Made by a program: the position numbers and the translations under genes
NCBI RefSeq assembly: GCF_002743055.1
Contig: NZ_PDYM01000005.1
Location: 88,324-152,323 of the forward strand
DNA: 64,000 bases
Source: Sporosarcina sp. P13
GTDB taxonomy: Bacteria > Bacillota > Bacilli > Bacillales_A > Planococcaceae
Direction: 5' to 3'
In this document: one piece after another, positions 18,462-27,135 of the stretch
Layout: every line of letters begins with the position of its first letter
Numbering within the stretch: the stretch's first letter is position 1
Notes under the pieces: model-generated
What the model was told of the DNA's origin: nothing
Databases searched by the model: none
The model's input: the letters and a program-made list of their open reading frames with translations, nothing else

Positions 18462-19253
18462 TTACATTTCTTTGTATCTTTTATTTATTTCATACGTTAT
18501 TTCTGTAGAGTACTCTGTTATTACATCTATTATTGGTTGTAGCTCTTCTACTTTGTATTGAGCGCACATTCCAACTACCGCAACAGAAAGGTCCACATGG
18601 TCATTGAAATTCATTATGGGAGCCGCAACACCGAAGATCCCCCTTATCGTTTCATCATATGAAATGGCATAACCATTCTTTTTAACTTCTAAAAGCTCAT
18701 TTTTTAATGCCTTAAGCTCTTCTTGGGAAGAATTTAACACTCGATCACTGGTATTGAAGTAATAATCTGTATCCGCTTGATTAGCATAAGCCATAATACA
18801 CTTTCCATATGCACCATCTAATAAATCAAAATGTCGTCCTACAGATATCTTAACGCCGAAGTTCTCATCCTCAACTTTAGACACTATCGTAGTTCTGTCA
18901 CTTTGTACCTTAGAGACTAGAAGAGAAGTTAAACCTGTTTTTCTAGTCATTTTTTCAAGGTAAGGATCAATGATAGATAAGTCATATTGAAACTCTTTTG
19001 CTCGCTCACCCAAAACTACAAGGTAAGGGCCTAATATATAGCGTTTAGATTGTTCATCGAATTTAACGATGGACTGTCCCTGTAGCTCCTGCAGTATCCT
19101 AAAACACGTCGTCGGGTTTAAATCTAATGCATTAGCAATTTGAGTAAGTGTACTCTTTTGATACTTTTTCCTACTTAATAATGTGATTATTCTAAACGCA
19201 GTGTTTACAGCAGGGACAGAATACTTCCTAGTTGGTTTTTCTAAATTTTTCAT
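18462..19253 (-). CDS. IclR family transcriptional regulator
   Basis: About 263 residues. The N-terminal winged helix (roughly 15-75) reads TAFRIITLLSRKKY, LTQIANALDLNPTTCFRILQEL; the C-terminal ligand-binding domain has GRHFDLLDGAYGKCIMAY and ISYDETIRGIFGVAAPI. IclR proteins sense small organic acids or aromatics and commonly control adjacent catabolic operons, so the CaiB/TRAP unit around it is the likely target. A longer reading starts at 19271, but AGGGG lies 7 bases before the ATG at 19253, which I prefer. It lies inside the operon between the lyase gene and etfB. No operator was identified. Confidence 0.88.
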   Translation of the reverse strand: MKNLEKPTRKYSVPAVNTAFRIITLLSRKKYQKSTLTQIANALDLNPTTCFRILQELQGQSIVKFDEQSKRYILGPYLVVLGERAKEFQYDLSIIDPYLEKMTRKTGLTSLLVSKVQSDRTTIVSKVEDENFGVKISVGRHFDLLDGAYGKCIMAYANQADTDYYFNTSDRVLNSSQEELKALKNELLEVKKNGYAISYDETIRGIFGVAAPIMNFNDHVDLSVAVVGMCAQYKVEELQPIIDVITEYSTEITYEINKRYKEM

Positions 19254-19322
19254 TTGAATACCCCTTAACAAAATTACTATACAGATAGAATAATCTTCTC
19301 GATGCAGATTTGAATCTCAATA

Positions 19323-20105
19323 TTATTTTTCTACAGCCACTTGATAATCCGCATTACTTTCAATATAATCAAATATTTTTTGTCCTACGCTATCTTTTCT
19401 ACCAACCTCGATTTCCTCTACAATATGCGCCACTAATCCAACGGCTCTCGCTGCAACAGCAAAGGATTTCATTACGCGATAATCCAATTCCATATCTGCC
19501 ATGATAGCGCCTATCGCTCCAACTGCATTTAGCGTGATAGATTTTCCTTTTCTTTCATTTAATTGCAGACTAATTTCATTAATTGTTTCGGAGTTCTTTT
19601 TATAGAAACCAAGTTCCTTAGCCAGTTCAAACAACTTCACTGTTCTTGGATCAACTGGTCGATGGATAGGATGACCAAATCCAGGTAATTGAATACCTCT
19701 CTCCGCACGATCATCTAAAATCCAAGTTGCCAGCTCCGAAGGACTTTTTTCATTACCACTTCTCTCCATCCCGTCTTGCAGCATCTCTGCTACTTGTTCC
19801 ATAGCCCCCAGATAAACTGAACCCGCTCCCAAAAGTCCAGCGGCAACAGCTGCTTGCACTGCTTCCGGAGCACCCAAATAAGTTAAACGTGTAGAGATAG
19901 AGCTAGGTGTAAATCCATGTTCACAAACAGCAACCATGAGTGCATTTAACATTTTTGATTCATTTTCATTTGGTATTCTATGTTTCGCACCCAAGAACGC
20001 CATATCCGCTAGTGTGATTTCTCCTATAAGATCATCAACCAAATTAAATCCATGTACAAACACTTTATCCGTTTCTGAATAACCAACCTTAGTTTCAAAT
20101 TTCAT
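19323..20105 (-). CDS. citryl-CoA lyase-like protein (short citrate synthase family)
   Basis: About 260 residues of the citrate synthase fold, much shorter than citrate synthases (about 370-430), as in stand-alone citryl-CoA lyases and the matching domain of ATP-citrate lyase. Visible active-site regions: VCEHGFTPSSISTRL (first catalytic His), LPGFGHPIHRPVDPR (second His and substrate Arg) and RAVGLVAHIVEE. It should cleave or form a citryl-CoA-like thioester. GGGGAG is 6 bases before the ATG at 20105, so the longer 267-residue reading from 20126 is less likely. It follows the CaiB gene by 27 bases; a transferase-plus-lyase pair that activates then cleaves a branched tricarboxylate or hydroxy acid is plausible but inferred. 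Confidence 0.75.
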   Translation of the reverse strand: MKFETKVGYSETDKVFVHGFNLVDDLIGEITLADMAFLGAKHRIPNENESKMLNALMVAVCEHGFTPSSISTRLTYLGAPEAVQAAVAAGLLGAGSVYLGAMEQVAEMLQDGMERSGNEKSPSELATWILDDRAERGIQLPGFGHPIHRPVDPRTVKLFELAKELGFYKKNSETINEISLQLNERKGKSITLNAVGAIGAIMADMELDYRVMKSFAVAARAVGLVAHIVEEIEVGRKDSVGQKIFDYIESNADYQVAVEK

Positions 20106-20132
20106 TTTATTCTCCCCTATTCTCATCTTTTT

Positions 20133-21242
20133 TTATTTGGAACTACTTTTCAATTCATACAACAGACTATTATTATGTTTATCATGCTTTGGTGATGGTT
20201 TATAGTGTATATTTTCAGATTGATTCTGGCAATACCGTGTCGCGACATGATTTAATCCTTCGTGCTTTTGAATTAATTTTCTCGCTTTATAATAAGGATA
20301 TTCTGCTAACTCCCCTGCTTCCAATACAGGAGTGATACAACAATCTACCGTTTGAGATAAGTGAATCCATTCTTCAAAATCCCTACTAAGAAATAAAGAG
20401 ACCATCTCTCTATAAACAGGATTCTCTTTTGACGGTAGAGTAAAGCTAGATCCCAGCCAAGACTCTTTCCCTACTGCTAAGCAGAAGTTTTCCCAAAACT
20501 TCAGTTCTAGTGCAGCTAGACTAATGAATCTCCCATCTCTAGTTTCATAGAGAGTATAGCACACATGAGCACCATTCAATCTTGGCATTCCATGCTGTTC
20601 TCCAGTAGCTGATTCAATCAAAATATGATTGGTCATTAAAGTAACCATTACATCTGCTATGGCTAAATCAATATAAGATCCAATTCCTGTTCGTTCCTTT
20701 TTTAAGAGTGCTGCAACAATCGATTCACTCGTAGCAATCGCACCTACTAAATCCGCCATTGTAATAGTAGGTTGTACAGGTCTTTTTTCGTCATCTTTAA
20801 ATTGAGACAGCACACCACTGAGGGCCATATAATTTATATCATGGCTTCCTAAATGACTTAACGGACTTACTTGTCCATATCCGGTTAACGAGCAGTAAAC
20901 AATATCAGGTTTAATCTTTACAATTTCTTCATAACTAATCCCTAAGCGGTTAGTAACTCCAGGCCGAAAACCTTCAATTACTACATCTGCACTCAATATT
21001 AGATCCTTTGCAACCTGTTGATCATCTACCTCTTTTAAATTAAGCGTAATACTCTCTTTGTTTCTGTTTTGGGCACGGAAGAGATATTTATCTCCACCGT
21101 CTTCTTCTGCCGGAAAACGTGCCGGATCGCCAGTAGGGGATTCAATCTTAATAATTTCAGCACCCATATCCGCCAGCCGTAATGTCGTATGCGGACCTGG
21201 CAAGTATTGCGTAAAATCAATAACTTTTATTCCTTTTAACAT
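20133..21242 (-). CDS. CaiB/BaiF family CoA-transferase (class III)
   Basis: About 369 residues. N-terminal MLKGIKVIDFTQYLPGP, then GAEIIKIESPTGDPAR, NRNKESITLNLK, DVVIEGFRPGVTNRLG, CSLTGYGQ and the SHDINYMALSG segment carrying the catalytic aspartate. These enzymes move CoA from a donor thioester to an acid without ATP. GGAGGGG lies 6 bases before the ATG at 21242, making it preferable to the ATG at 21275. The gene follows the TRAP large permease and precedes the citryl-CoA-lyase-like gene, so the imported acid is the likely acceptor. Confidence 0.88.
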   Translation of the reverse strand: MLKGIKVIDFTQYLPGPHTTLRLADMGAEIIKIESPTGDPARFPAEEDGGDKYLFRAQNRNKESITLNLKEVDDQQVAKDLILSADVVIEGFRPGVTNRLGISYEEIVKIKPDIVYCSLTGYGQVSPLSHLGSHDINYMALSGVLSQFKDDEKRPVQPTITMADLVGAIATSESIVAALLKKERTGIGSYIDLAIADVMVTLMTNHILIESATGEQHGMPRLNGAHVCYTLYETRDGRFISLAALELKFWENFCLAVGKESWLGSSFTLPSKENPVYREMVSLFLSRDFEEWIHLSQTVDCCITPVLEAGELAEYPYYKARKLIQKHEGLNHVATRYCQNQSENIHYKPSPKHDKHNNSLLYELKSSSK

Positions 21243-21329
21243 ACAGATCCCCTCCACTTCTAACATAGTTATCAATTTTAGTGCACCTTACCAAACTAAA
21301 ACGCCTTCCTTGCATCATCCATCACACTT

Positions 21330-22607
21330 TTACATAAGCGATGGCAAGTATAATGCAATTTGTGGGAATAGTATTATTATAAGTAGAGCTACTAATAACA
21401 CACTGATAAACGGAACAGACCCACGCAATACTTTTCCGGTTGAGATACCTGATTGCTCACTTGTAATAAACAAGTTTATACCTACTGGCGGAGTCACAAG
21501 ACCAATCTCTAATAACAACACAAGTACTATTCCAAACCAAATTGGATCATAACCTAAACCTACGATGAGAGGGTAAACTAACGGGATCGTCAGCAACATA
21601 GTACCGATTAAATCCATAAACATTCCCATGATCAGATAAAGTATAATAATTAATATTAAAATTCCCCAAGCCGGGAATCCACTTTCCTCAATCGCTTGAA
21701 CCATCGTATTTCCAACCCTAGTCATTGCTATGTAATAAGAAAAGACATGGGCTCCTATAATAATCGTAAATATCATTGTCGTTTGTTTTGTCGTGTGCAT
21801 AAGCGCTTCAAAAACCAACTTGAGATTCAGTCTTTTCATTATTAAACCAATTATAAGTGCTCCAAATGCTCCAAATGCTGCAGCCTCTGTAGCTGTCCCA
21901 GTTCCTGAATAGATAATATAGAGAACAAAAATGACTAATATAACCATCGGCCAAATACTTTTCAAGGAAACAAATCGTTCTTTCCAAGAAGCCTTGGCTG
22001 TTTTACTTTTGTTTTTGAAGGATACGACTACAATGTATAGACATAAAAGGAAAGCTATTAGCAAACCTGGCAATATTCCGGCAACAAGCAATTTTCCAAT
22101 CGAGTTTTCTGTTTGAATACCATATAGAATGAGCGGAACACTTGGTGGAATCATAGCCGCCAATACACCAGTAGATGTAGCTACTAAACCAGCTGAAAAA
22201 GAATCCGAATAATTTGCTTTCATCATTTGCGGTATAGCAATTTGAGACATTGCCGCTGTCGCTGCTACACTAGAACCGGATAACGTTCCGAATCCAGCAC
22301 TTGCTAACACAGTAGCAATACCTGCTCCTCCAGGTACATGACCAACCCATTTGATAACACTATCAAATAATTCATCTGCAATTTTACTTTTCGATATAAA
22401 ATGGGCCATTAATACAAACAAAGGAATAGCACTGTATACGAAACTGTTAACACTTCTATAAGCAGTCGTAGCTAAAATTCCCTGTAGTGTATCGAAACCT
22501 TGTATTGTAATAATCCCTACCGACCCTATCGTTAGTAGTACAAATGCGATTGGCATCCCAGTAAGTAAAAGGATGATTAATACCAACATCAATATACCTA
22601 TAACCAT
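21330..22607 (-). CDS. TRAP transporter large permease (DctM family)
   Basis: A 425-residue integral membrane protein with about 11-13 helices. Family motifs include ATTAYRSVNSFVYSAIPLF, SGSSVAATAAMSQIAIPQM and AAMIPPSVPLILYG, and the late GLVTPPVGINLF. It forms the sodium-driven channel with the small subunit at 22661 and takes ligand from a DctP receptor. GAGGTGATT lies before the ATG. It is the third gene of the receptor-small-large unit and is directly followed by the CoA-transferase. Because three further DctP relatives in the window lack permeases, it may serve several receptors. Confidence 0.92.
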   Translation of the reverse strand: MVIGILMLVLIILLLTGMPIAFVLLTIGSVGIITIQGFDTLQGILATTAYRSVNSFVYSAIPLFVLMAHFISKSKIADELFDSVIKWVGHVPGGAGIATVLASAGFGTLSGSSVAATAAMSQIAIPQMMKANYSDSFSAGLVATSTGVLAAMIPPSVPLILYGIQTENSIGKLLVAGILPGLLIAFLLCLYIVVVSFKNKSKTAKASWKERFVSLKSIWPMVILVIFVLYIIYSGTGTATEAAAFGAFGALIIGLIMKRLNLKLVFEALMHTTKQTTMIFTIIIGAHVFSYYIAMTRVGNTMVQAIEESGFPAWGILILIIILYLIMGMFMDLIGTMLLTIPLVYPLIVGLGYDPIWFGIVLVLLLEIGLVTPPVGINLFITSEQSGISTGKVLRGSVPFISVLLVALLIIILFPQIALYLPSLM

Positions 22608-22660
22608 TTAATCACCTCTTTTTCAACTCGTTTAGTCGTGCTAAGTGCTTGTTGATTTTC

Positions 22661-23155
22661 TTACACATCAACCTTCCCTCTAATAATCGCTATAGACTCT
22701 AGAAGTAAGTTTATGACAAGTAAGAAGACTCCTATTGAAATAATTATTAAAGCAGGAGCTAGTGGATACTGAAGTAAACTTGTTGTGCGAACGTCATTCG
22801 CAAAATAATCTAATCCTTTTTGATAATTTGCATATCCTAATAATGAAAATGTCGCAATAGCTAAAAGGTTTGTAATTACTTTTAAAACACTGCGTATTGG
22901 TTTTGGAAACTTTTCAACTATAAAGTCTACAGAGACATGACTGCCTTCCTTATAAGCATAACTAATTGATAAATAAACAATGATTAACAGCAAGTACTCA
23001 CCTGTAATTTCAATTGTTCCTGTAATGGGGGAATTAAAAACAGATCTTAACACGACATCCATTACAATCCACATCATCATTATGAAAATTGTAATCGCAG
23101 ATACATAAGTAATTAATTTATCTACTTTAGTTAGTAGATTATTTAAGAATGTCAT
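22661..23155 (-). CDS. TRAP transporter small permease (DctQ family)
   Basis: A 164-residue protein with four membrane helices; the TRAP small-subunit pattern is visible in FNSPITGTIEITGEYLL and YKEGSHVSVDFIVEKFP. It forms a complex with the large permease 53 bases downstream. GGGGGG lies before the ATG. Its start is 154 bases past the receptor stop, with no terminator seen between. Confidence 0.9.
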   Translation of the reverse strand: MTFLNNLLTKVDKLITYVSAITIFIMMMWIVMDVVLRSVFNSPITGTIEITGEYLLLIIVYLSISYAYKEGSHVSVDFIVEKFPKPIRSVLKVITNLLAIATFSLLGYANYQKGLDYFANDVRTTSLLQYPLAPALIIISIGVFLLVINLLLESIAIIRGKVDV

Positions 23156-23309
23156 AACTTACCCCCCTGTCTTAAAGATTTGTATCGGTAAAGTATAAAA
23201 ATGAATCTCACATAAAATAATTGATTGTTGATAGCGGGGCTATATTCGCTATGAAAATTCCACTTAAATGAATTGCTAGTAAACAATCCATTTAAGTTTT
23301 ACTGAAATT

Positions 23310-24371
23310 TTACTGATTTTCTTTCGATTTTTCTTTAAACGCTTTTAGTGTCTCCTCGAATTCAGGGTTATTTTTTTCTTTTAACCAATCCGCTTCAACA
23401 CTATCAAAAAACGTAGACCATTTCGCTTTTTCGTCTTCAGTTATTTCATGTATTACAATCCCTTTTTCCTTGTATTCTTTGAAAATACTTTCAACATATT
23501 CATCCGTTCGTTTAGCATTACTCTTTGTGTACTCTTCTCCTACTTCCAAAATAACTTCTTGAACATTTTCAGGAAGACTTTGGAATACTTTTTCATTAAT
23601 AATCAGACCCGTTCCAGAACCTCCAAAGTTAAGGCCTTTTGTACCAAACTTAACTAATTCACCCATTCCATAATCATTTAAAGATTGAGCATTTAAGTTA
23701 ATGCCATCATAAACACCTCTATCAAACGCTTCATACATTTCTGATAACGTAATGTTAACCGGTGTTGCTTCAAGAGCTACTGTTGCTTTATTTAAAACTT
23801 CGCCTGTAGTTCTGATTTTCATACCTTTCACGTTTTCCGGCAATAATGTTTCTTTTCCTTTTGTCCATAACTCACCTGATGGCGCATTGTAAGTTAATAC
23901 TGGTCTTACACCATTTTTAATGAAGTCTGATTGCAATACAGGATCTTTTTTGATTAGTTCATGATATGTCACTGATCCTTCATAGCTCGTGGAATATAAG
24001 CCAGGAATCCCAATAAGAGAACTAGTTATTGGCATTTTGTCGGGATAGTAAGTGGAAATATAAAATGATATATCAGCAACACCATTACTTGTTAAATCAT
24101 ATAAATCCGCAGCTTTTCCTAATTGTTCAGCAGGATAGAAATCAAATTCGACTTGCCCATCAGTACGCTCGGTGATTTCTTCCATCATTGGTTTAAATAC
24201 TTCTGACGTTAAAGAATGTGTATCTGATTGCGGTGTGGCAAACTTTAATGTGATTTTGTCTTTTGTGTTGTTATCACTAGTATCATTAGTATCATTAGTG
24301 GAATCTCCACATGCTGTTAAAACAAGTAATAAAAAAGAAGCTAGCAATGTTAGTAAAACTTTCTTATTCAT
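23310..24371 (-). CDS. TRAP transporter receptor (DctP family), partner of 22661/21330
   Basis: About 353 residues with a lipoprotein signal ending at C21 (VLTAC). Motifs: LKFATPQSDTHSL, TDGQVEFDFYPAEQLGKA, PGLYSTSYEG, MKIRTTGEVLNKA with the ligand arginine, and YEAFDRGVYDG. First gene of the receptor-small-large permease unit, so it is the cognate receptor; it is also the closest relative in the window of the orphans at 13741, 32229 and 46586. The reading frame extends to 24407, but GGAGG lies 8 bases before the ATG at 24371. A promoter at 24785 and a cre box at 24555 are upstream. Confidence 0.92.
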   Translation of the reverse strand: MNKKVLLTLLASFLLLVLTACGDSTNDTNDTSDNNTKDKITLKFATPQSDTHSLTSEVFKPMMEEITERTDGQVEFDFYPAEQLGKAADLYDLTSNGVADISFYISTYYPDKMPITSSLIGIPGLYSTSYEGSVTYHELIKKDPVLQSDFIKNGVRPVLTYNAPSGELWTKGKETLLPENVKGMKIRTTGEVLNKATVALEATPVNITLSEMYEAFDRGVYDGINLNAQSLNDYGMGELVKFGTKGLNFGGSGTGLIINEKVFQSLPENVQEVILEVGEEYTKSNAKRTDEYVESIFKEYKEKGIVIHEITEDEKAKWSTFFDSVEADWLKEKNNPEFEETLKAFKEKSKENQ

Positions 24372-24554
24372 TTTCTCATCCTCCAATAGTATTTTTTTAT
24401 AAATCAAAGTGGATAAAACTCATTTGTTATTTTTAAACTCTCAAATGAAATTCATTGGCCAGCATCACTTTTGTAATTGCAATCCACTTTTCATTAATTG
24501 ATCATACATTTTCACGCCTATCTAAATACCTTCCAGCTCCGTATAACACCCCAG

Positions 24555-24568
24555 TGTAAACGTTTACA
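24555..24568. promoter_or_regulatory. cre box (CcpA site) upstream of TRAP unit
   Basis: TGTAAACGTTTACA is a perfect palindrome and fits the Bacillus catabolite-responsive element consensus TGWNANCGNTNWCA. It lies 184 bases before the receptor ATG and downstream of the predicted promoter at 24785, where CcpA could act as a roadblock. This suggests repression of uptake when sugars are available; binding is inferred. Confidence 0.65.
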
Positions 24569-24784
24569 TTAAGAGTTTATATTTATTACCCCATAATCTG
24601 AATTAAGAATTGTGGAAAATAGTTATTCAAAAGAATTCAGTAACGACTTATCGAGGTAGTTGTACGTTGATTCTTATAAGATGTGTTCATTGGCTACTAC
24701 AACAACCTCTTTTTCACCAACAAAAATAATATAATTAATTCAGTTATGAACCATACAAAAACCCATACATATAGCAATAACCTT

Positions 24785-24813
24785 ATTTTACATCCGAAAT
24801 AATATATTGTCAA
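24785..24813 (-). promoter_or_regulatory. sigma-A promoter for TRAP/CoA-transferase unit
   Basis: Minus strand: TTGACA (24808-24813), exactly 17 bases, TAAAAT (24785-24790). The -35 lies in a 14-bp palindrome, TATTGTTGACAATA, which may be an operator. The leader would be about 400 bases. Confidence 0.65.
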
Positions 24814-25105
24814 CAATAATTGGAATATTTATAAAAGTTAGATACTATTGTATTTAGATATAATCTGTAGTCAATAGACTTTCATTCAGTAGATCTTTAC
24901 AGGAAGGATTCATAGCATCAAAATTATTTCCTTTATTACGGTACAAATTAATCATAAAAGCAATAATACTTCCTTTATTTTTTCACCAATAAAATCTTTC
25001 GTTCGTAGACATTGCATTATAAATATCGAAGCAATATTATGTAATGGAATAGCTAAAACGATTACACCTAACCAATTGTTAATTTATGTTATTAGTTTCA
25101 ATAAA

Positions 25106-25146
25106 GTCGTCTCCCCTATTTCCAAGATAAGAAATAGGAAGACGAC
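25106..25146 (-). terminator. intrinsic terminator after the oxidation cluster
   Basis: Arms GTCGTCT-CCTATTTC pair around a 7-base loop with one bulge; the minus-strand side is followed by TTTATTG. It ends the transcript whose last gene is the thioesterase at 25203. Confidence 0.8.
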
Positions 25147-25202
25147 CAGCGGTATGTGATCTTACGTTGAATTATTTACTAATTTATCATTCATGCACTC
25201 TA

Positions 25203-25697
25203 TTAACTTAAGTAAAATGTCCCTAACGCTTTCGCAACAGTAACCCCAAATTCATCTTCCACACTACATTCCGCAACAACGATTGTTTTACCCACACTAA
25301 TAATTGTAGGGCTAGCTAATAAGCGAACACCCTTACCTTTTTTAATGAAATTTATTTTCAATTCCAATGTAAAAACTTTTTGACCTTCTGATAACTCTTC
25401 TAAGAGCATGAATCCAATCGCTACATCAGCTAAAGTAAATATTGCTCCACCCTGAGCTACCCCATACGTATTTACATTGTGTAAACCTAAATCCATTTCG
25501 ACCTTATATCCATCTAACCGCGTGAGTCCGGCAAGCCGTCCAAAAAAATGCATTGGAACTTCCTTATCAGCGCTCGCTTTCGTAGTCTTTTCATACGTCG
25601 CAAGGATATAATTTATTTCCTCCAATTCTTGGAGTGAAAATGTATCCAGCTTCATTTGTATTATTTCTTTTGCCGCCTGAACATTATCTTCCTTCAT
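25203..25697 (-). CDS. hotdog-fold thioesterase (PaaI-like)
   Basis: 164 residues: a helical 50-residue lead, then a hotdog domain with HNVNTYGVAQGGAIFTLADVAIG, the PaaI-type active-site pattern. Expected role is hydrolysis of acyl-CoA. Its ATG lies inside the end of the MmgE/PrpD gene (14-base overlap), so translation is probably coupled; the ribosome site is weak. Last gene before the terminator. Confidence 0.78.
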   Translation of the reverse strand: MKEDNVQAAKEIIQMKLDTFSLQELEEINYILATYEKTTKASADKEVPMHFFGRLAGLTRLDGYKVEMDLGLHNVNTYGVAQGGAIFTLADVAIGFMLLEELSEGQKVFTLELKINFIKKGKGVRLLASPTIISVGKTIVVAECSVEDEFGVTVAKALGTFYLS

Positions 25698-27075
25698 TCA
25701 CAACATATCTTTCAGATAGAACATCGATTGAATTACTCAAATCCGACATCATCTCAGAGACGTTGTTAATATTCTCCAGGGATAGTAGAACTTCAGAGAA
25801 AGAGTCTCTTTTATCTTCTGATAACGGCTTAGCTAAATTAAAGAATTTACGCTGCAAATCCTCAGTAGTGACAGGGTTTTCTGGATCACCCTTTGGATAA
25901 TATGATTGTTTCTCAAATACATCGCCATTTTTCAGGTGCAGACTAACTTTAGCACCCCATTTAACCGGATAATCTTTATCCACCTCTGGATCCAACGTAG
26001 CCTCTACTTTACTCATGACTCCCCTGATTTCCGGATTCCACAAATCGTCTTCATTGAAATCATTCAAATTGGCACTTCCTTTGACTAATGCCAATGCCGT
26101 ACAATATTGAATACTGAATTTTGATTCATATTGGGTTTTCGGATTAGTATTATCTGTGATATCCATTGTGGATTTATATGCCCCAACTTCCACTTTTGAA
26201 ATATCCTCTACCGAAAATTCATTTTCCTCAAATATTTCTATCGCCATATCTATTGCAGCATGAGTATGACGACAAGAAGCATGAATTTTAAAGGAATTTT
26301 CTAATATTTTATGTTCATTTCCAAGATTCAAAGTGATTTTTTCCGAATCATACTCATCACTCATAGCGTTGAAGAAGCCACGTTTCCCTTCGAGAATTTG
26401 CTTAGCACCCGTAAATCCTTTTTCTGCAAGAACACTGGCCAGCAAACCATTCATTGCAGCTTTACCTGGATGTAACTGCTTCGTCATAGCTCCATCTTCG
26501 ATAAACTCCCAAAGACCAGCCGCTTGAGAACCAGCATTTCCTAAAGCATTAACATAAGCTTCATCATCTAATTGAAGAAGTTTAGCTACCGCTGCTGCAG
26601 AACCGAATGTTCCGCAGGTCGCAGTATTATGCCAATAGTAATAGTGAGATGGTGATACCGCTTCTCCCACTCTAAAGCAAACTTCATACCCCAATACAAC
26701 AGCAAGAATTAAATCTTTTCCACTTAATTCTTTCCACTCTGCAACCGCTAACGCTGCAGGAACAACGACAGTAGCAGCGTGAATAATTGATGATTTATGA
26801 ATGTCATCCAATTCAACGATGTGACTCGCGGCCCCGTTCACTAAAGCAGCATTCATCACGGAAGATTTCCCTCCGGTGAGTAGCGTTGCTTGTGGATTGC
26901 CCCCCATAACATTGACCGTTTCACTGATCATTTGAACAGGTGGTTTATTCACGCCTGCTAGCGCTGAACCAAAATAGTCTAGTATACATAACTTCGCAAA
27001 TGCAACTACTTCTTCCGGTAAGTCTTCGTAGGTGAGCGAAGAAGAATATTTAGCTAACTTTTCACTTAAACTCAT
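25684..27075 (-). CDS. MmgE/PrpD family protein
   Basis: 463 residues of the 2-methylcitrate dehydratase/aconitate decarboxylase family. Typical segments: LCILDYFGSALAG, VNGAASHIVELDDIHK, HPGKAAMNGLLASVLA, SFKIHASCRHTHAAID. Members dehydrate 2-methylcitrate or decarboxylate aconitate to itaconate, but many act on unknown substrates, and no methylcitrate synthase or PrpB lyase lies beside this one. AAGAGGGG precedes the ATG. It follows an acyl-CoA dehydrogenase by 60 bases and overlaps the thioesterase. With the citryl-CoA lyase-like and HMG-CoA-lyase-type proteins nearby it may handle a branched tricarboxylate or methylated acid, an inference only. Confidence 0.82.
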   Translation of the reverse strand: MSLSEKLAKYSSSLTYEDLPEEVVAFAKLCILDYFGSALAGVNKPPVQMISETVNVMGGNPQATLLTGGKSSVMNAALVNGAASHIVELDDIHKSSIIHAATVVVPAALAVAEWKELSGKDLILAVVLGYEVCFRVGEAVSPSHYYYWHNTATCGTFGSAAAVAKLLQLDDEAYVNALGNAGSQAAGLWEFIEDGAMTKQLHPGKAAMNGLLASVLAEKGFTGAKQILEGKRGFFNAMSDEYDSEKITLNLGNEHKILENSFKIHASCRHTHAAIDMAIEIFEENEFSVEDISKVEVGAYKSTMDITDNTNPKTQYESKFSIQYCTALALVKGSANLNDFNEDDLWNPEIRGVMSKVEATLDPEVDKDYPVKWGAKVSLHLKNGDVFEKQSYYPKGDPENPVTTEDLQRKFFNLAKPLSEDKRDSFSEVLLSLENINNVSEMMSDLSNSIDVLSERYVVNEGR

Positions 27076-27135
27076 TGATACCCCTCTTTTCTATCGTTTT
27101 GGAAAAGATTATCCAAACCATTGAAGATCTATTAG

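Larger units (their letters stand above)
24408..25105. other. long AT-rich leader and spacer without a clear gene
   Basis: Apart from the promoter and cre box listed separately I see no intact gene. On the minus strand around 24450-24560 there is a protein-like reading (GAGRYLDRRENV, stop, then EKWIAITKVMLANEFHLRV) interrupted by TGA; it may be a gene remnant. Confidence 0.3.
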
